The translations under genes were made by a program, and so were the position numbers. A DNA stretch of 64,000 nucleotides, taken from the NCBI RefSeq assembly GCF_030272615.1, contig NC_081415.1:419014757-419078756 (forward strand). Direction: 5' to 3'. Of this stretch, positions 33,453 through 45,099 are shown piece after piece; position 1 is the first letter of the stretch, and every line of letters starts with the position of its first letter. This stretch comes from Cryptomeria japonica (lineage: Eukaryota; Streptophyta; Pinopsida; Cupressales; Cupressaceae). The notes under the pieces are model-generated. The model did not search any database. It worked only from the letters and a program-made list of their open reading frames with translations, and was not told where the DNA came from.

Positions 33453-34603
33453 TGTGTGTGAAAAAGTGAACCTGTAGCTGCAAGCACAACACTTCAATTA
33501 AGTCATTATATGCATGGTTAGTAATCAATAATCAATAAGAAATAAACCATAGCAAAGCGACTAATTGCCTTCTAAAAGATGGGAGTATAAGATTGCTCTC
33601 AGATTGTTATAAGAAATACCAGTGACTAGACTACACCAAGACAAAGGATTTAATCTATATGATATTAAGCTATATGGATGCAAGATGGATGAATAATTCA
33701 AGCAATAATAATCAATTCAAGCAACAATGGATGCAAGCAATAATGAATGTAAAATGGATGCAAATAATCTAAAAAAGCACAATAATTTTCAATGACTCCA
33801 GAGCAAAATTAGCGTGATAATAATCTCCAAGCGTGTCCTCAAAAATTTCTGGGGTGAATTGGAATGAGAGCTTAAGACTGAATTTATAGAGAATCACAAG
33901 AGAAAAAGCTCAATTTAGGATTAATTGAAATAATTGAGAAATCAGATTCAGTTAACCTTGAGATAGATTCCGATTATAGTTTAATTGAAATGCATTCAAA
34001 TTAGAAGTCCACGTTGCATTGGAAAATAATAATAAATTAATTTCATGCATATCTGATAAAAAAAAAAAAATCTTTAATTTATTCAAGAAAAAGGTCTTTT
34101 CAATGCAACTTAACTTCTTTTTCTATTTTTGAAAAGCTTTAAGTTCCAATTTTAGAGAATAATTAATAATTCAATTAAATGGCTTTTCTGATTTCAAGTT
34201 CTAAATTTAGAAAAAGAAATAATATCTCAAGTTTGATTTCTTTCTCAATTCAATTCTTTTTGTCGTTTTATTTTCAATTCAACTCTTTGTAATAAATTAA
34301 TCCTTTTGTAATAAATTAATCATTTTTGCATGATTGAATGGCAAATTTATTAATTAATTAAATATGCAAGGATATTTAATAAATTAAAATGGGATAATTG
34401 ATCAAAATGATATTCTTGGAAATGATTTGATTAATTAAATAAATATTTAATTAATGTTGAGTAGTTGATTTGCCATGTGATTTTTGATAATTAAAGAATT
34501 AATAATGTGCTCAAGATTAATTTAATTGTCTTTGGTTAGGACCTTGGTCATGTTGTCGAGATTAGGGGCCCATGGTTTAGATGACCAATTTTAGGGTATT
34601 GCA
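33453..34603 (-). repeat. 5' LTR of E5
   Basis: Partner of 16868-18019. It ends (+ strand) GGGTATTGCA where the left copy has GGGTATTACA. The TATA-like TCTCTATAAATT is at 33881-33892 (minus strand). An A-run at about 34058-34070 replaces a mixed sequence in the left copy. Confidence 0.9.
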
Positions 34604-35114
34604 GTATCATGTTTAGATTTTTGTCAAATGGATAAGGGAAAATATCTTGTAGTGAGTACCTCTTTGTGGTTCTCCTTTTAATATCTTGAACTTGTGTTTT
34701 GAGAGCTTGTGTTTGTTGAGTGAGATCCAAAAGGGGATTGTCCACATTGTTCTGTGTTTCGTTGTCTCAGTTGTTATGAATTATTTCATTATGAGTCTCA
34801 CTAGTATCATTTTGAGCCTCACTTGTTCTTTCACTTTGTTTCAATTGTGTGACATCAAAGTCATGAGGCAACTTAACACCCTGATGTGCCAACATAGGAA
34901 AATATTTCTCTTTATTCATTTCCAAGACTTTTTCCATGAATTTACCAAATTTTGGATCTTGCTGCACTTCTTTGATAGTTTCTTCCATTATTTCTTCATC
35001 ATCGTCATCTTAATTGTGGGATCTATAGAAAGGATTTTCCTTTTCCATCGTAGATTTTTGTTTTTGTTTATGTTGTTTTAATTTCTTCCTTTGATTTCTG
35101 GTCAAAATTGGCAT
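34604..35114 (-). pseudogene. E4 gag N-terminal part
   Basis: Start ATG at 35114 (MPILTRNQ). It encodes an acidic region, GVKLPHDFDVTQLKQ, a Gln/Thr-rich stretch (LTQQTQALKTQVQDI) and the start of the capsid (YSLQDIFPYPFDKNLNMI), then stops at the E5 target duplication. The reading continues in frame at 16867 on the far side of E5. At least two stops are present. The + ORF 34686-35081 is a shadow. Confidence 0.82.
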
Positions 35115-37435
35115 ACAAGTGATTGATATGTTTCAGCTTCTATCTTTATTTGGAGTGCAAATTTAATGTGATATAACCTAGTCAAATAGGAAAGATCCTA
35201 TCGATAAGATTAGATTAGTCTGATTTTAACAACCTTTGTTTCGTGATAAAGGATGATATATCTTGATAAGGAAACTGAGTTGAAAAATCAATGGTTGGTG
35301 ATATTAACTATGCACTTATGATTTTTTATCTTAGCTTTGTTAAAAAGATTTTACTTCAAATAATGTTCTTCCCAGTTTTTGGATCAATCTAATAGTGATG
35401 ACAATAGAATCTACTTTGAAATGGGTATCCAAACTTGTGTTTATACTCTCAAGGAAATTCCAATTCTTCTCTCTGCCTAAGGCATAAAATCATCAATGCG
35501 CTACAACAAAGAATAAAAATGCTAAACTATCCTACCAAAGTGCTATTATAGACTATGGATACACTATGTTGTCCCTGCTATGTGCTAATCTAAACCTTTT
35601 GTGCACTAATCTAAATTTATGTTATGTTCCAATGGTATGTTATGATGCTTAAGCGATGTGATAATCTAGGGACTAAGTGCACTACTTTGGGGACTAAGTG
35701 TGCTACTCTAGTTCTGAATACACTACTATGTACAACCAAAATGCTAATTTGTCAAACCAGAATGCTAATCTATCAAACCTACATGCTAAAATTTGGCTTG
35801 TATACACTATGGCTCAATGCGTTAATCTGAGTTATCAATGCGCTAATATGTGGTCTGAATATGCTATTGATTGGTTTTGATGCGCTAATTTGTGTTATAA
35901 ATGCGCTAATCTATGGTCTGAATATGCTATTGATTATTTTTGATATGCTAATCTGTATCGATGAGGCACTCAATTGTTTTGTCTAGTCCAGTGCGAAACA
36001 GTTTGACTGTTGAAGTTTAATTTTGACTAAATTTGAGGGTGTTTCGATGAATGATATTTCTGATTTGTGATCTAAAAACAAAGAAGACAAAAGCCATAAA
36101 ATTGTCTTTGTCCTAGGATCTAAACATCAAGTATATGTTTGAGGCTCAAACAAAGCCCAAGATTTCCACAGCTTTGCACAAAGAAAACACTTTAAGCAAT
36201 TCTATCCTAAGGAAGCAGATACAATGTGATAACTCATCCCACAACCAAGAATCTTTGTTGCAGAAGTGTAAACACCCCAAGGGGGATATCCACTTTTGTC
36301 ATTGTCAAGAGGTGGCAGATAGGGGCCTCTAGGACTAGAAGGATATCATGATCACCCTCTCCCCGGAAGACTACAAGTAGTCTATACAAAGCCTAGGATT
36401 TTTGCCTCTCCTCCAAGGAGCCAAATGGTGAGTATCTTGGGGGGAAACCTGATATCCCCTTGCATTGAAATTATCACACCAAGGCTTATAAGGGTGGCTT
36501 ATACTCTAACGGTACTAGTAAGGGCATTTGTTCACCACGTCGGGGTATAAACTTAATTAAGAGGTCTCCCATCCTTGAAAAGCAAGGTTTGATATACCTG
36601 AAGGTACGAAGGAGAGCTATTCCCAAGCAATTCCATTGACCTCGATTTTCATCGAAATCACTTTTATTTTATAGTGGGTTAGATGAACTTGGTGTTAGTC
36701 ATTCCGCTCTCACCCGACCTTACGGGTTACTTGGTAGGGCAGGCTCGCTACAGTTATTGCAATACTTAAAAAGAAAGATTCAATGGGTCTTGTTTTCTGA
36801 TCACCCAATGAAGGGGAGAGCATACTCACCTACCATCTCAGACACATAAGACATGGTGTTTATTAATCCCCAATTATACTATGTGCCTAAATTAAACAAA
36901 GAAATACAATACTCCAATAGTTGCAAACAATGTTAGTAGTTTTAGTTAGGCATCTTTAACTGCATAAGTTTTTTCAATCTTAGTCTCTGGCAACGTAAAA
37001 GTACTTGCAAAACATAAGGGTGTAAATTAATCCCTGGAAGTTAAAAGTTTGTAAGCAGAAGTGAAAGCACTAAAACAACTCATCTAAGTACTAATATGTG
37101 TTACTAATATGCTATTATGTAAAACCGAAATGCTAATCTATAAAAACGAAGTGCTAATCTATGAAAGCTAAACACTAATTTGAAAACTAAAAACGCTAAT
37201 TTGTAACATCAAAACGCTAGTCTGTAAGAGCAAAGCGCTAATCTATTAAAAAAAAATGCTAATCTAGAAAACCAAAATACTATTCTATGAAATTAAAATG
37301 CTAATTCAAACGATGTATGTGTTGGAGCGGAAGTTCAATACGCTAATCTTAGTCGCCAAAATGCTAGACTGTGTCTTCAGAGGCATCTGTCAAGAAAACC
37401 TTGCAGAGAAAGATATTAAACTTTTTGAGGCTCAT
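35115..37435 (-). other. E4 leader with GCGCTAAT motif clusters
   Basis: No gene. Two clusters of (G)CGCTAAT/ATGCTAATCTA words lie at about 35490-35960 and 37080-37370; exact GCGCTA occurs at 35498, 35840, 35882, 35903 and 37235 among many near-copies. The conserved gypsy leader block lies between them (36380-36760) and is the copy closest to that of E5. Confidence 0.6.
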
Positions 37436-37453
37436 GCCCCACAGTGGGCACCA
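37436..37453 (-). promoter_or_regulatory. Primer-binding site of E4
   Basis: The element strand reads TGGTGCCCACTGTGGGGC, seven bases from the LTR. It is nearly the same as the E5 site and starts with the expected TGG. Confidence 0.72.
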
Positions 37454-37460
37454 CATATAA

Positions 37461-38494
37461 TGTAGTGTAAAATTTTGTGTGTTAATCCATTTAATAAAGA
37501 ATGAAACACCACATTCAATGAAACATTATATGAAAGAGTAAAACAAATAAACAAATTATGCAACTCCCTCAAATCATCCCATTGTTCTCTATTCTCATGG
37601 ACCTTGCAGGTTTATGAGTTGGCTCTCATATGCATGATTACAAGATGACTGCATGAGAAACGAGAGTGAAATGATGCAGTTCTAAAATCTAGATGATGAT
37701 CTCCGATTCTAGAATATCATGATAACTATGCTAAAATGCCATTATCAAGATGCAAAATGATCTAATTGGCATGCTAAATTATGATGCAAAAGCTATGAAA
37801 ATGTTGCAAATGATTTTAAGATTGCTAAAATGGCTAAGATCATCATATTACAAAGATTGCTAAGGGTCCTCTCATGGCTAAGAAGAGGGATTTTTATATA
37901 TTTTCCAAAGCCAAAGCTAAGGTGGCATGAAATAATGGTGAAGATTTGATCTGGAGATATCAATGATTGAAAATGAAGGAGTTAGAGAGGAGGTTGAAGG
38001 ATAGGATACTTGTCATCCCTAGAGGGACAAGTGTCAAGGAATCTCCAACAAGTGCCAACAATAAGGCAAGTGGCGAGGAGATAAAGGACATGTGGCAAAG
38101 ATGTCATGTGTCCTCAAGATAGGCTAACCAACCCATAAGAGGTTAGGATGAGGAAGTTGGAGGAGATAGGGTTAGTTAAACTCATGGTTAGGTGGGATGG
38201 GTTAGGATAGAATTTGGTTAGGTTAGGTAGTTAAAGATTAGAACACATGTGCCCAAATTTGAATTAAAATTTCAAATTTAATGGTAATGAATAATTAAAT
38301 ATGTAAATTAATTAAATTTGCCTATTTAATTAGGAAAAATAGAAGAAATGAATTAAGGTGGGAAGACTTAGAAATAATGAACCATATAAATAAATTATTA
38401 AATTCATTTATATAGTAGAGGAATAAAATACTTTAATTAATTAAATAACTTTGTATTGAATCAATTATCTCTAGACCAATTTTTAGTGTATACA
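37461..38494 (-). repeat. 5' LTR of E4
   Basis: 1034 bp. It starts (element strand) TGTATACACT at 38494 and ends ...TTTACACTACA at 37461. A minus-strand TATATAAAAA lies at 37891-37900. U3 has AATTAAATAAAT-type words as in E3. The partner 3' LTR is not in the window (lost to or beyond the E3 insertion). Confidence 0.72.
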
Positions 38495-39299
38495 ATATCA
38501 ATTCAAATCCCTTGAGAAATGCTATGCCTTTAAAGCATAAGTGAATTACAAACTCTAAAGCAAGCCCTTGCATCATACATTACCAAAGAAGATTAGACAA
38601 TCAATACAAATCTTCCTGCAAGTTATCATGCAACAATTTGAGGTTTAAAAGGAGGAGTTTTTGAGAAAAAAGCATCAATTTAAGCATGTTTAGAGACCCC
38701 AAATGGATGCAACAACATTCAATAAAAATTTTGGGCCCATCAAACATTAGTTTGGAGCAGTTTCAGGCCCATTTTTGCATGATTTTCTATCATTTACGAC
38801 CCAAAGAAGATTTTGTCATGCAGTTTGAGGAGGAAAAAAATAATGAAGAGCACAAGTTGAAGCTGAGTTCAAGGATATCATGCACCTTAAGGTGAATTTC
38901 AAGCCTAGTTCCATCTTTCAATCAAGAGAGGAAGCTTCATTTATATAAAGTATTCTCATGTACTTTTAAAAAAAAGTCATTTCTCTTTGCTTTATGCAAT
39001 CTGTAGAAGCAAAAAGGTTTTGTAAATCATTTGCAGCACTAGAAGAAATTTATTTTCTAGTTTTAGAAGCAATTTTGAGGCTTGTACTTGCAAAAACTTC
39101 TAATATTTCAATAAAAGCAACATGGTTGAATTATCAAATTTAGGTGTTATATGTATTCTAAATGATTTGATACAATTTATGTCATTTAGTCTCAAATCCT
39201 TAGATTTTGTCTCATTTTGAATACACTATATACTTAGATAAGTGAAACTCATACAAGTATAATATATGAAAATGGAGTAGGGGAATCACAAGCTAAGCA
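38495..39299. other. Unassigned DNA between E4 and E6
   Basis: No convincing gene. The + strand has a TATATAAAG (about 38943) and an AATAAA (about 39110) about 170 bases apart, which could be parts of an LTR in + orientation, but no ends or partner are visible. The 69-codon + ORF 38686-38895 has no recognisable feature. Confidence 0.3.
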
Positions 39300-40575
39300 A
39301 TGTAAACCAGGAAGTCCACTTATTTTCATACAAAACATTAAAATGATATTGAATTAAATAGATCCGACATTAATTATTTTGAAAAAAGAAGAAGGGGTGA
39401 ATGTTGATTGAATTCTATTGATTTTGTTTAGTTGAAGATGTAATTGAGAGAGTGTAATTTGAAAGATAGATCTAGGGTGAATGATAGATAATTTTCATAA
39501 AACAATAGGAACAAAAATTTACAAACACAAAATGTAGACACAGAGGTAAGTTTGAGCAAAAGAGATAGAGGAGCACCTATAACAACAATTTGAGCCCGAA
39601 AAAGCGATATTGTGTGGCAATTAGTGACCTAGTCTCTAATGTTAGATGTAGACAGACATGAATCTTTTATAATTAGGATGTTGCTCAAAAAAATTTCCAA
39701 GATGTTTGTTGGAAATTGTCAAGACCATGTAGCAATTAGCAATTCGGTCCTCTGCTTTTTGCCTCTATAAAGTCAAAACTAATTATCATCATCTTCTCTA
39801 CTAGAACCTTTGTTAATGGCTCCTGATCTATCACTTGCACATAGAAAGAAGGAAAATATTTTTTATGGGGTTTTTCCCTAGGTAAAACCTTGGGTTTAGA
39901 ATTAACCCTTGAATTGAGTTAAAATTGAACTTGATAATAGAATTGATTGATTTGAAAAGCTTGTCTTTTGAGGAAATGGCTAGATCTGAATTTGAAATGC
40001 TTGAATTGGAACTTCATATCTTGATGAATCTTGTATTCAAGTCTTCATGCCAAGGTTAATAATGTCATTAGGATTTCTTCATAAATTCTTGAGCATGGAT
40101 GCCATCAAGAATGCTTGAAACCTAAAATTTGGCCTCTCCTTCACTGCCTTAATGATGCTTGAGTGCTTGCTCACTTGAATTTGAAAAGTGCAATTGAAAA
40201 CTTGTGGAAATATCTCAAAACGAGGGGGTTAGGCTTGATTTATACCTAACTACACAAATTATGTATGAAATTTTGAGGAAGGCCGACACAGAAAATGTTT
40301 TCTTGCCCTCAAAATGTGACTGTTGTGGGGTCCAAAATTAGGCCTCTTTTGAGAGGACCATGGCACCCAGGGTACTTGGTCCTACCAATTAGTACTCAAA
40401 TTTGAATAGGGTCCCATATAGGTATAGAGGATGCTAAATTTAGGTGTGTGTGAATAAAATCAAAACAAAAGTAGAGTACAAGAGGCTAGAACACAAAAGT
40501 GAGGCCTAGGTGTAGATGAAATTATGTAAGGATATAATTTTGTATTCCCCAATTCAGAAAGAGTGTGGGCCTACA
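39300..40575 (-). repeat. Probable 3' LTR of E6
   Basis: The right end (CCTACA at 40570-40575; element strand TGTAGGCCCAC) is fairly clear. The left end is approximate. The region shares ordered blocks with the solo LTR 48137-49336 (GGGGTTTT..CCTA..TAAAACC, TTATA..TAACTAC, GGCC.ACAC). A GTATAAATCAAGCC on the minus strand (about 40240) is TATA-like. Confidence 0.45.
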
Positions 40576-41731
40576 TTCATTACTCTTATTAAAGTTTAGA
40601 GTAGAATTAAAAAGATTTCATCAAGACATTAAAGAGGCAAGACACACCAAGCCCCCAAGTACTTATGATCTTATCAATATAATATCAAGATAAAATGAGC
40701 AACACATGAAGAGAAAAGAAAACATGACTATGTTGGCCTAGTAAGGCTTATGCTTACTATGAGTCATGTTGAGAAGGAAAAAATTGAATTGAAAAATAGG
40801 TGCAAAGGATCATGAAGCAAAAGGATCAGTTTGAAAAGTAATCTGAATAAGTGAATTGAATCGATGACAAAATGGGTGCTCCAACATGTACCAAACATGT
40901 CATGGTGTGTGATCAAAAAATTACAAACCAAGTCTTGTGGTATTTGTACAAAGTGTAGTAATGAGTGGAGTGTATGCCCTCGTGTTAAAGCAATTGCATA
41001 CACCTTAACAGGAGCAATATCTTTAATGTAGTATACATGTATCCAAAAGACAAGAACATTGCCACAATGATATACCCCCAATAAAGGAAAAATTAAGGCT
41101 AATGGTCCAAAAAAATAATGAGAAAGTACATAAGGGATCCACTAACTAGAGTCAATGTGCACTTTTGACAAATCATGTATATAAAATATAATTGCATTAT
41201 ATTGGCTCATCCCCCAAAGGTAGTAGAACTAAAAGCACAATGGAGGAAGACCATGTAAGATGAACAAACAAAAGTATTTTTGGGTCAGCATGGTAGAGAG
41301 AAAAAAGAGATCCCAACACTTTGCATCATCCCTAATTAGACAACACAAAAACACATTTACAAACAATAGCACATGCGTGACATAATATTGATATAACATA
41401 TAAAATAATTGAGATACAAATAGAGGATTGGCACAATAGAAGTGGCCAATTTATTACCGTATGCCAACAAAGAAAGAAGGGTTGTCCAAAGAGAGCCTAA
41501 CATAACACAAAGACATGTCAAGCGACACACGAGGAAAGCACATAATGTACAAGAAAACACACATAAGAATCTATAGCATAGATGAAGCTAGTCAAGTAAA
41601 TAATTTGCCTCCCAATCTTGATTAACTTCACTTAGGTATGTTGGACAATATGCAAGAGGAGAAACAATGAGCAAGGAAGATGGAGCTAGTGCAAGTTCCA
41701 AACAAGGACCACGCTCTAATGATGTATCACT
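40576..41731 (-). other. 3' UTR of E6
   Basis: No intact gene. A minus-strand GGGATGATGCAAAGTGTTGGGA (about 41311-41332) matches the + strand at 47331-47352 after the E7 coding region, so both are 3' UTRs of one family. Minus-strand ORFs 41081-40764 and 41560-41357 are not recognised. Confidence 0.45.
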
Positions 41732-43756
41732 TTATTTGTCACTAGGAGCTAGGATTAATGCTTTTGAAAATATTGAAGAGAGCTCATGATTAATCTCAAT
41801 CACCTCATACATATCATTAAAATCATTAGGATCAACATTGTTAGCATCACCATAAACATCATCATCATCATCATTTAAGTTAACCACAACAAGATCTTTA
41901 ACATGTAAATAAAATGAACAATAATTTTGCATAGATATTTTTAACTTTTAACATTGTAGATTGAGTTGAAATTCCTCCCTAGGGTTAGGAAAAGGTTGGA
42001 TGAATGGGACTAAGTCAAAATTTGGGGTATTCGGGAAGAAATGGTTTGAGAAGGAATCTCACAAGTATTGGCTCGTCTTCTATGCTGAATTCTCTCACAC
42101 AACAATTTCTCATAGTTCGACTCAAAATTTGTAAAGAATGTGGATCAATCAACATAGGCTTCTTTTCTTCCCTTGTAGGGGGAGGAACATAAGAAACCTC
42201 ATTAGGTTGAGAGATACAAGATTTTGGGTGTTTTCCTTTATATGATGTAGGGGGTGGAATCACAAAATATAGAGGAGGAATAGAAGGAGTGGGAAGAAGT
42301 TCTTGTCTAGGATAAGGAATAAGAATATCCATAGGTTAAGGGTCTTTAGGTATAATCAAGGCTGATATTATCTTATTTTTCATTTTTGATAGGATAGGAA
42401 AAAAATATTTATTTTAGGTTTAAATGGTTTGGGTTTCTTAGGCCAAAAGTAATCAAGGGTGAAATTTTCATATCTTGTTGTGGGTTGGTAAAGGCTTTGA
42501 TTGATCATGATAATATTTCCATTATGAGGGAACTTCAAACACTTGTGGATAGTAGAAGGGATAGCTTGCATGGAAGAGAGCCAAAGATGTCCCAGCTTTA
42601 CATGAGATTGATTGGAGGTAGGGATGATAGGAAAGGTAACATCTAAGCACTTAGTACCAACCTCAACCGAAAGAGTGATAGAACCTATTGTAGGACAAGT
42701 GAAACCATCATACACATGGATCATAACATCAGAATTGTCATATGTTTCTTGATGAAATTTTTGAGTAAAGAGATGTTCTCTAGTGATAACATTCACCATA
42801 CATATTGGATCAATGAGCACTCCACATGAGAGCTTTCCTTTAATCTTTGTAGTAATGATATGGTTCCATTGGATGCCTTGATAGTCTCCCTAGAGTCAAA
42901 GGTGATGCAAGGTTCATGTTTAGGTTTGAGTTTTTCAATAAGGTTCACAACAATGTTATATTTTATGCCAAAATCATTAGAGGTAAAGCTAATTTTTTTA
43001 GACTCAACCACATTAGCAAAATGGGAACTCAAAGGATCAACAAAGATTTGCAATTTTTAATTAGGAGGTGCTACAGACTTATTTCCTTTATAATCCACAC
43101 CTTTCATAGATATACTATTGTTATCAATAAGTTATTGGATCTTATTCCTCTATTTGTAACACTTTTTTGTATCATGACCAGCTTGACGATGGTATTGGCA
43201 AAGGCTTTGTGGTCAAAGGAATGTGGTAGAGGCTTAGAGGTATCTATAGGTTTGATGGGAGGAAGTTTCAATACATTAGTATTTATAAATATAATCATTA
43301 TACTATGAAATAATTTAGAAAGAGGAGTTAATTTTTTTCTTAAGTGTTTGGATAAAGGGGGCGCACCTAATGTTGTGGTTGCCACTTGTGTGTTAATATG
43401 CTTGGAATAATTATCATTGATTTTGATGAATCCTTTGTTTTTATTTTGAAACTTGTTGAGAAATTATTGATCACTCTCATTCTTATCAATTGAGGCCATA
43501 AGAGGATTCAAATGTCTCAGTTGAAAATGATAGTTATGAAGTATTACACAATTGTGTGAAAGATGAAAATTCAGAAAAAAGAATCATATCTCTAATATCC
43601 CTTTGTAAATTGGTAATGAAAAATATTTGAACATCACCATCAGGCACAAGATAAGAAATTTGTGAATGAAAATGTTTATATCTACCTGTAAAATTAATCA
43701 ATTTTCCTTTAACTCCTTGCTTACAATGAATCTGTAGTATCATAAATTACACCCTG
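41732..43756 (-). pseudogene. E6 gag-protease remnant without polymerase
   Basis: On the minus strand: capsid C-terminal half (43743-43534, VPDGDVQIFFITNLQRDIRD), CHHC knuckle in another frame (CQYHRQAGHDTKKC, about 43200-43160), protease-like domain (42820-42380: MLIDPICMVNVI, LGHLWLSSMQAIPSTIHKCL, KFPHNG), a Pro-rich segment (42332-42015) and an acidic segment (41932-41732). The protease Asp is followed by Pro, not the usual Ser/Thr/Gly-Gly. No RT follows before the 3' UTR. The 5' half of gag is cut by E7 at about 43756. Multiple stops and frameshifts. Note the family differs clearly from E3-E5. Confidence 0.65.
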
Positions 43757-44877
43757 TGTAATTCTACGCTACATAAGCACCTCCACTTTATGACGATTGG
43801 AGATCTTCTTAATTGCCTTGTCCTTTTATCCATTCCACTTTCCTTGTCAAACTCTTCCTTATCCTCTTCCCATCCATATTGATTGTTTGACTCATAGACA
43901 CTAGTGCACTGCAGAGACATTTGGGCACTACGCTAGCGTCCCACGAATCTAAGAGCCTAAAGGTGGCCATTTGAACATTACACCTACACTTTTAAGATTA
44001 TTTTAATTCCTCTATGCACATCCACCAACATCTGCCTTTGTCATAGCATGCATATATTCCCTCTTGAAGTCCATTTTTTCTCTGTAATCATTTATTTAAT
44101 CTCTCCAATTGCTCATTCGATCACTCTACTCGCTACTGTAACTTTATTCTTGCATCTATGCTTGTTCATGATCATTTGGAAGATCTCTTTCATTGCATTG
44201 GCTCTCACATGTTTCTACCATTATTGTGCTTCGAGTAAGACTGACTTATTCTTCTTCTCCATCAACAAGCCTCTCACTTTGGGTGTAGAAAGGGAGTCTT
44301 CTTCTTCCTTTCTATTTGGTTATCTTCATAGCATATTCATTAATATATTTGTTATTGTATATTCCTTTCTCTTGGTTTTCCATGGAGGTGGAAACATCAC
44401 AGTGAGGGTCTAATTGCGGTAGGCCTCTGAAACACAACCACAACCTTTTGTCTTTGTTTTCTTTGCATGTAGGTTGTCAAGTGGATTCAAGGAGATAGCT
44501 GGAGACTTCAAGTGTGGATCAGTTGTAAGGCTTCTTTCCTTTTCTCTTTTATTATTTCTCAAATAGTAATATGTACCTTTTTGCAATGTTATTTCTTTCT
44601 ACCACATTTCTATCACAATTCATTTTATGTATAGACTTTGTGACTCTATCCATACAGGATACCAATGCACTGCACTGTCATCTACGACCCGCATGTGCAT
44701 CCTTGGATAGAGAATCATTGAGTCATGTCAGAAGACCTTTGTGACACATTTAGTGTCATGTAAGGGGTACTTGATAGTCTTATACTTTATACCACATACT
44801 GAGTGGAGAGGTTGAATAGCGAGTCTCTGATTTATGTTCACTCACCTATCAGAGTGGTTCACTTTTTCCCCTCTACA
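43757..44877 (+). repeat. Probable 5' LTR of E7
   Basis: The left edge is put at TGTAATTC where E6 gag codons end, and the right edge at CTCTACA (44871-44877), two bases before a primer-site-like word. No second copy is seen in the window, so the LTR call rests on position only. The + ORF 44048-44413 is Ser/Phe-rich and unrecognised. Confidence 0.4.
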
Positions 44878-44880
44878 TTT

Positions 44881-44898
44881 TGGTGAACTCAACATGAA
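44881..44898 (+). promoter_or_regulatory. Primer-binding-site-like word of E7
   Basis: TGGTGAACTCAACATGAA closely resembles the word after the E8 LTR (51403-51420, TGGTGAACGTGACGTGAA) and starts with TGG. Confidence 0.5.
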
Positions 44899-45099
44899 CC
44901 CACCTTGCATATCTTTAGATTAGTTTCATCTCCTATTTCTTTCATTTTTCCTTTCTATTATTTTTGTATCATCAAACCTTGAGTCAGGTGGTGTCCCCTT
45001 TGTCAACGTGGTCACTATCACTTCTATCTTGCCCCCTAGCGAGAAGGTGCAAAACAAGGAAATATCATTCACACCTTTGGATGCTTCCTATAGAGGGGA

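Larger units (their letters stand above)
16868..34603 (-). mobile_element. E5: 17.7-kb Tat-type Ty3/gypsy element with antisense PMD gene
   Basis: Both LTRs are present (16868-18019 and 33453-34603). They look about 98% alike where compared (roughly a dozen substitutions in the first 600 bp). Flanks are GTATG (16863-16867) and GTATC (34604-34608), a 5-bp target duplication with one mismatch; the host gag reads through when the element is removed. On the minus strand the order is primer site, 2.3-kb leader, gag, protease, G-patch, linker, RT, RNase H, second RNase H, integrase, 3' UTR, then an opposite-strand gene and the polypurine tract. The second, archaeal-like RNase H is a known hallmark of the Tat lineage. 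Coding frames carry mainly nonsense changes and few indels, so it is a relatively recent dead copy. Confidence 0.9.

Noticed and set aside
44048-44413. 121-codon hydrophobic + ORF, possibly an env-like or membrane protein
   Set aside because: It lies in the probable E7 LTR, has a Phe/Leu/Ser composition typical of T-rich DNA, and has no counterpart elsewhere.
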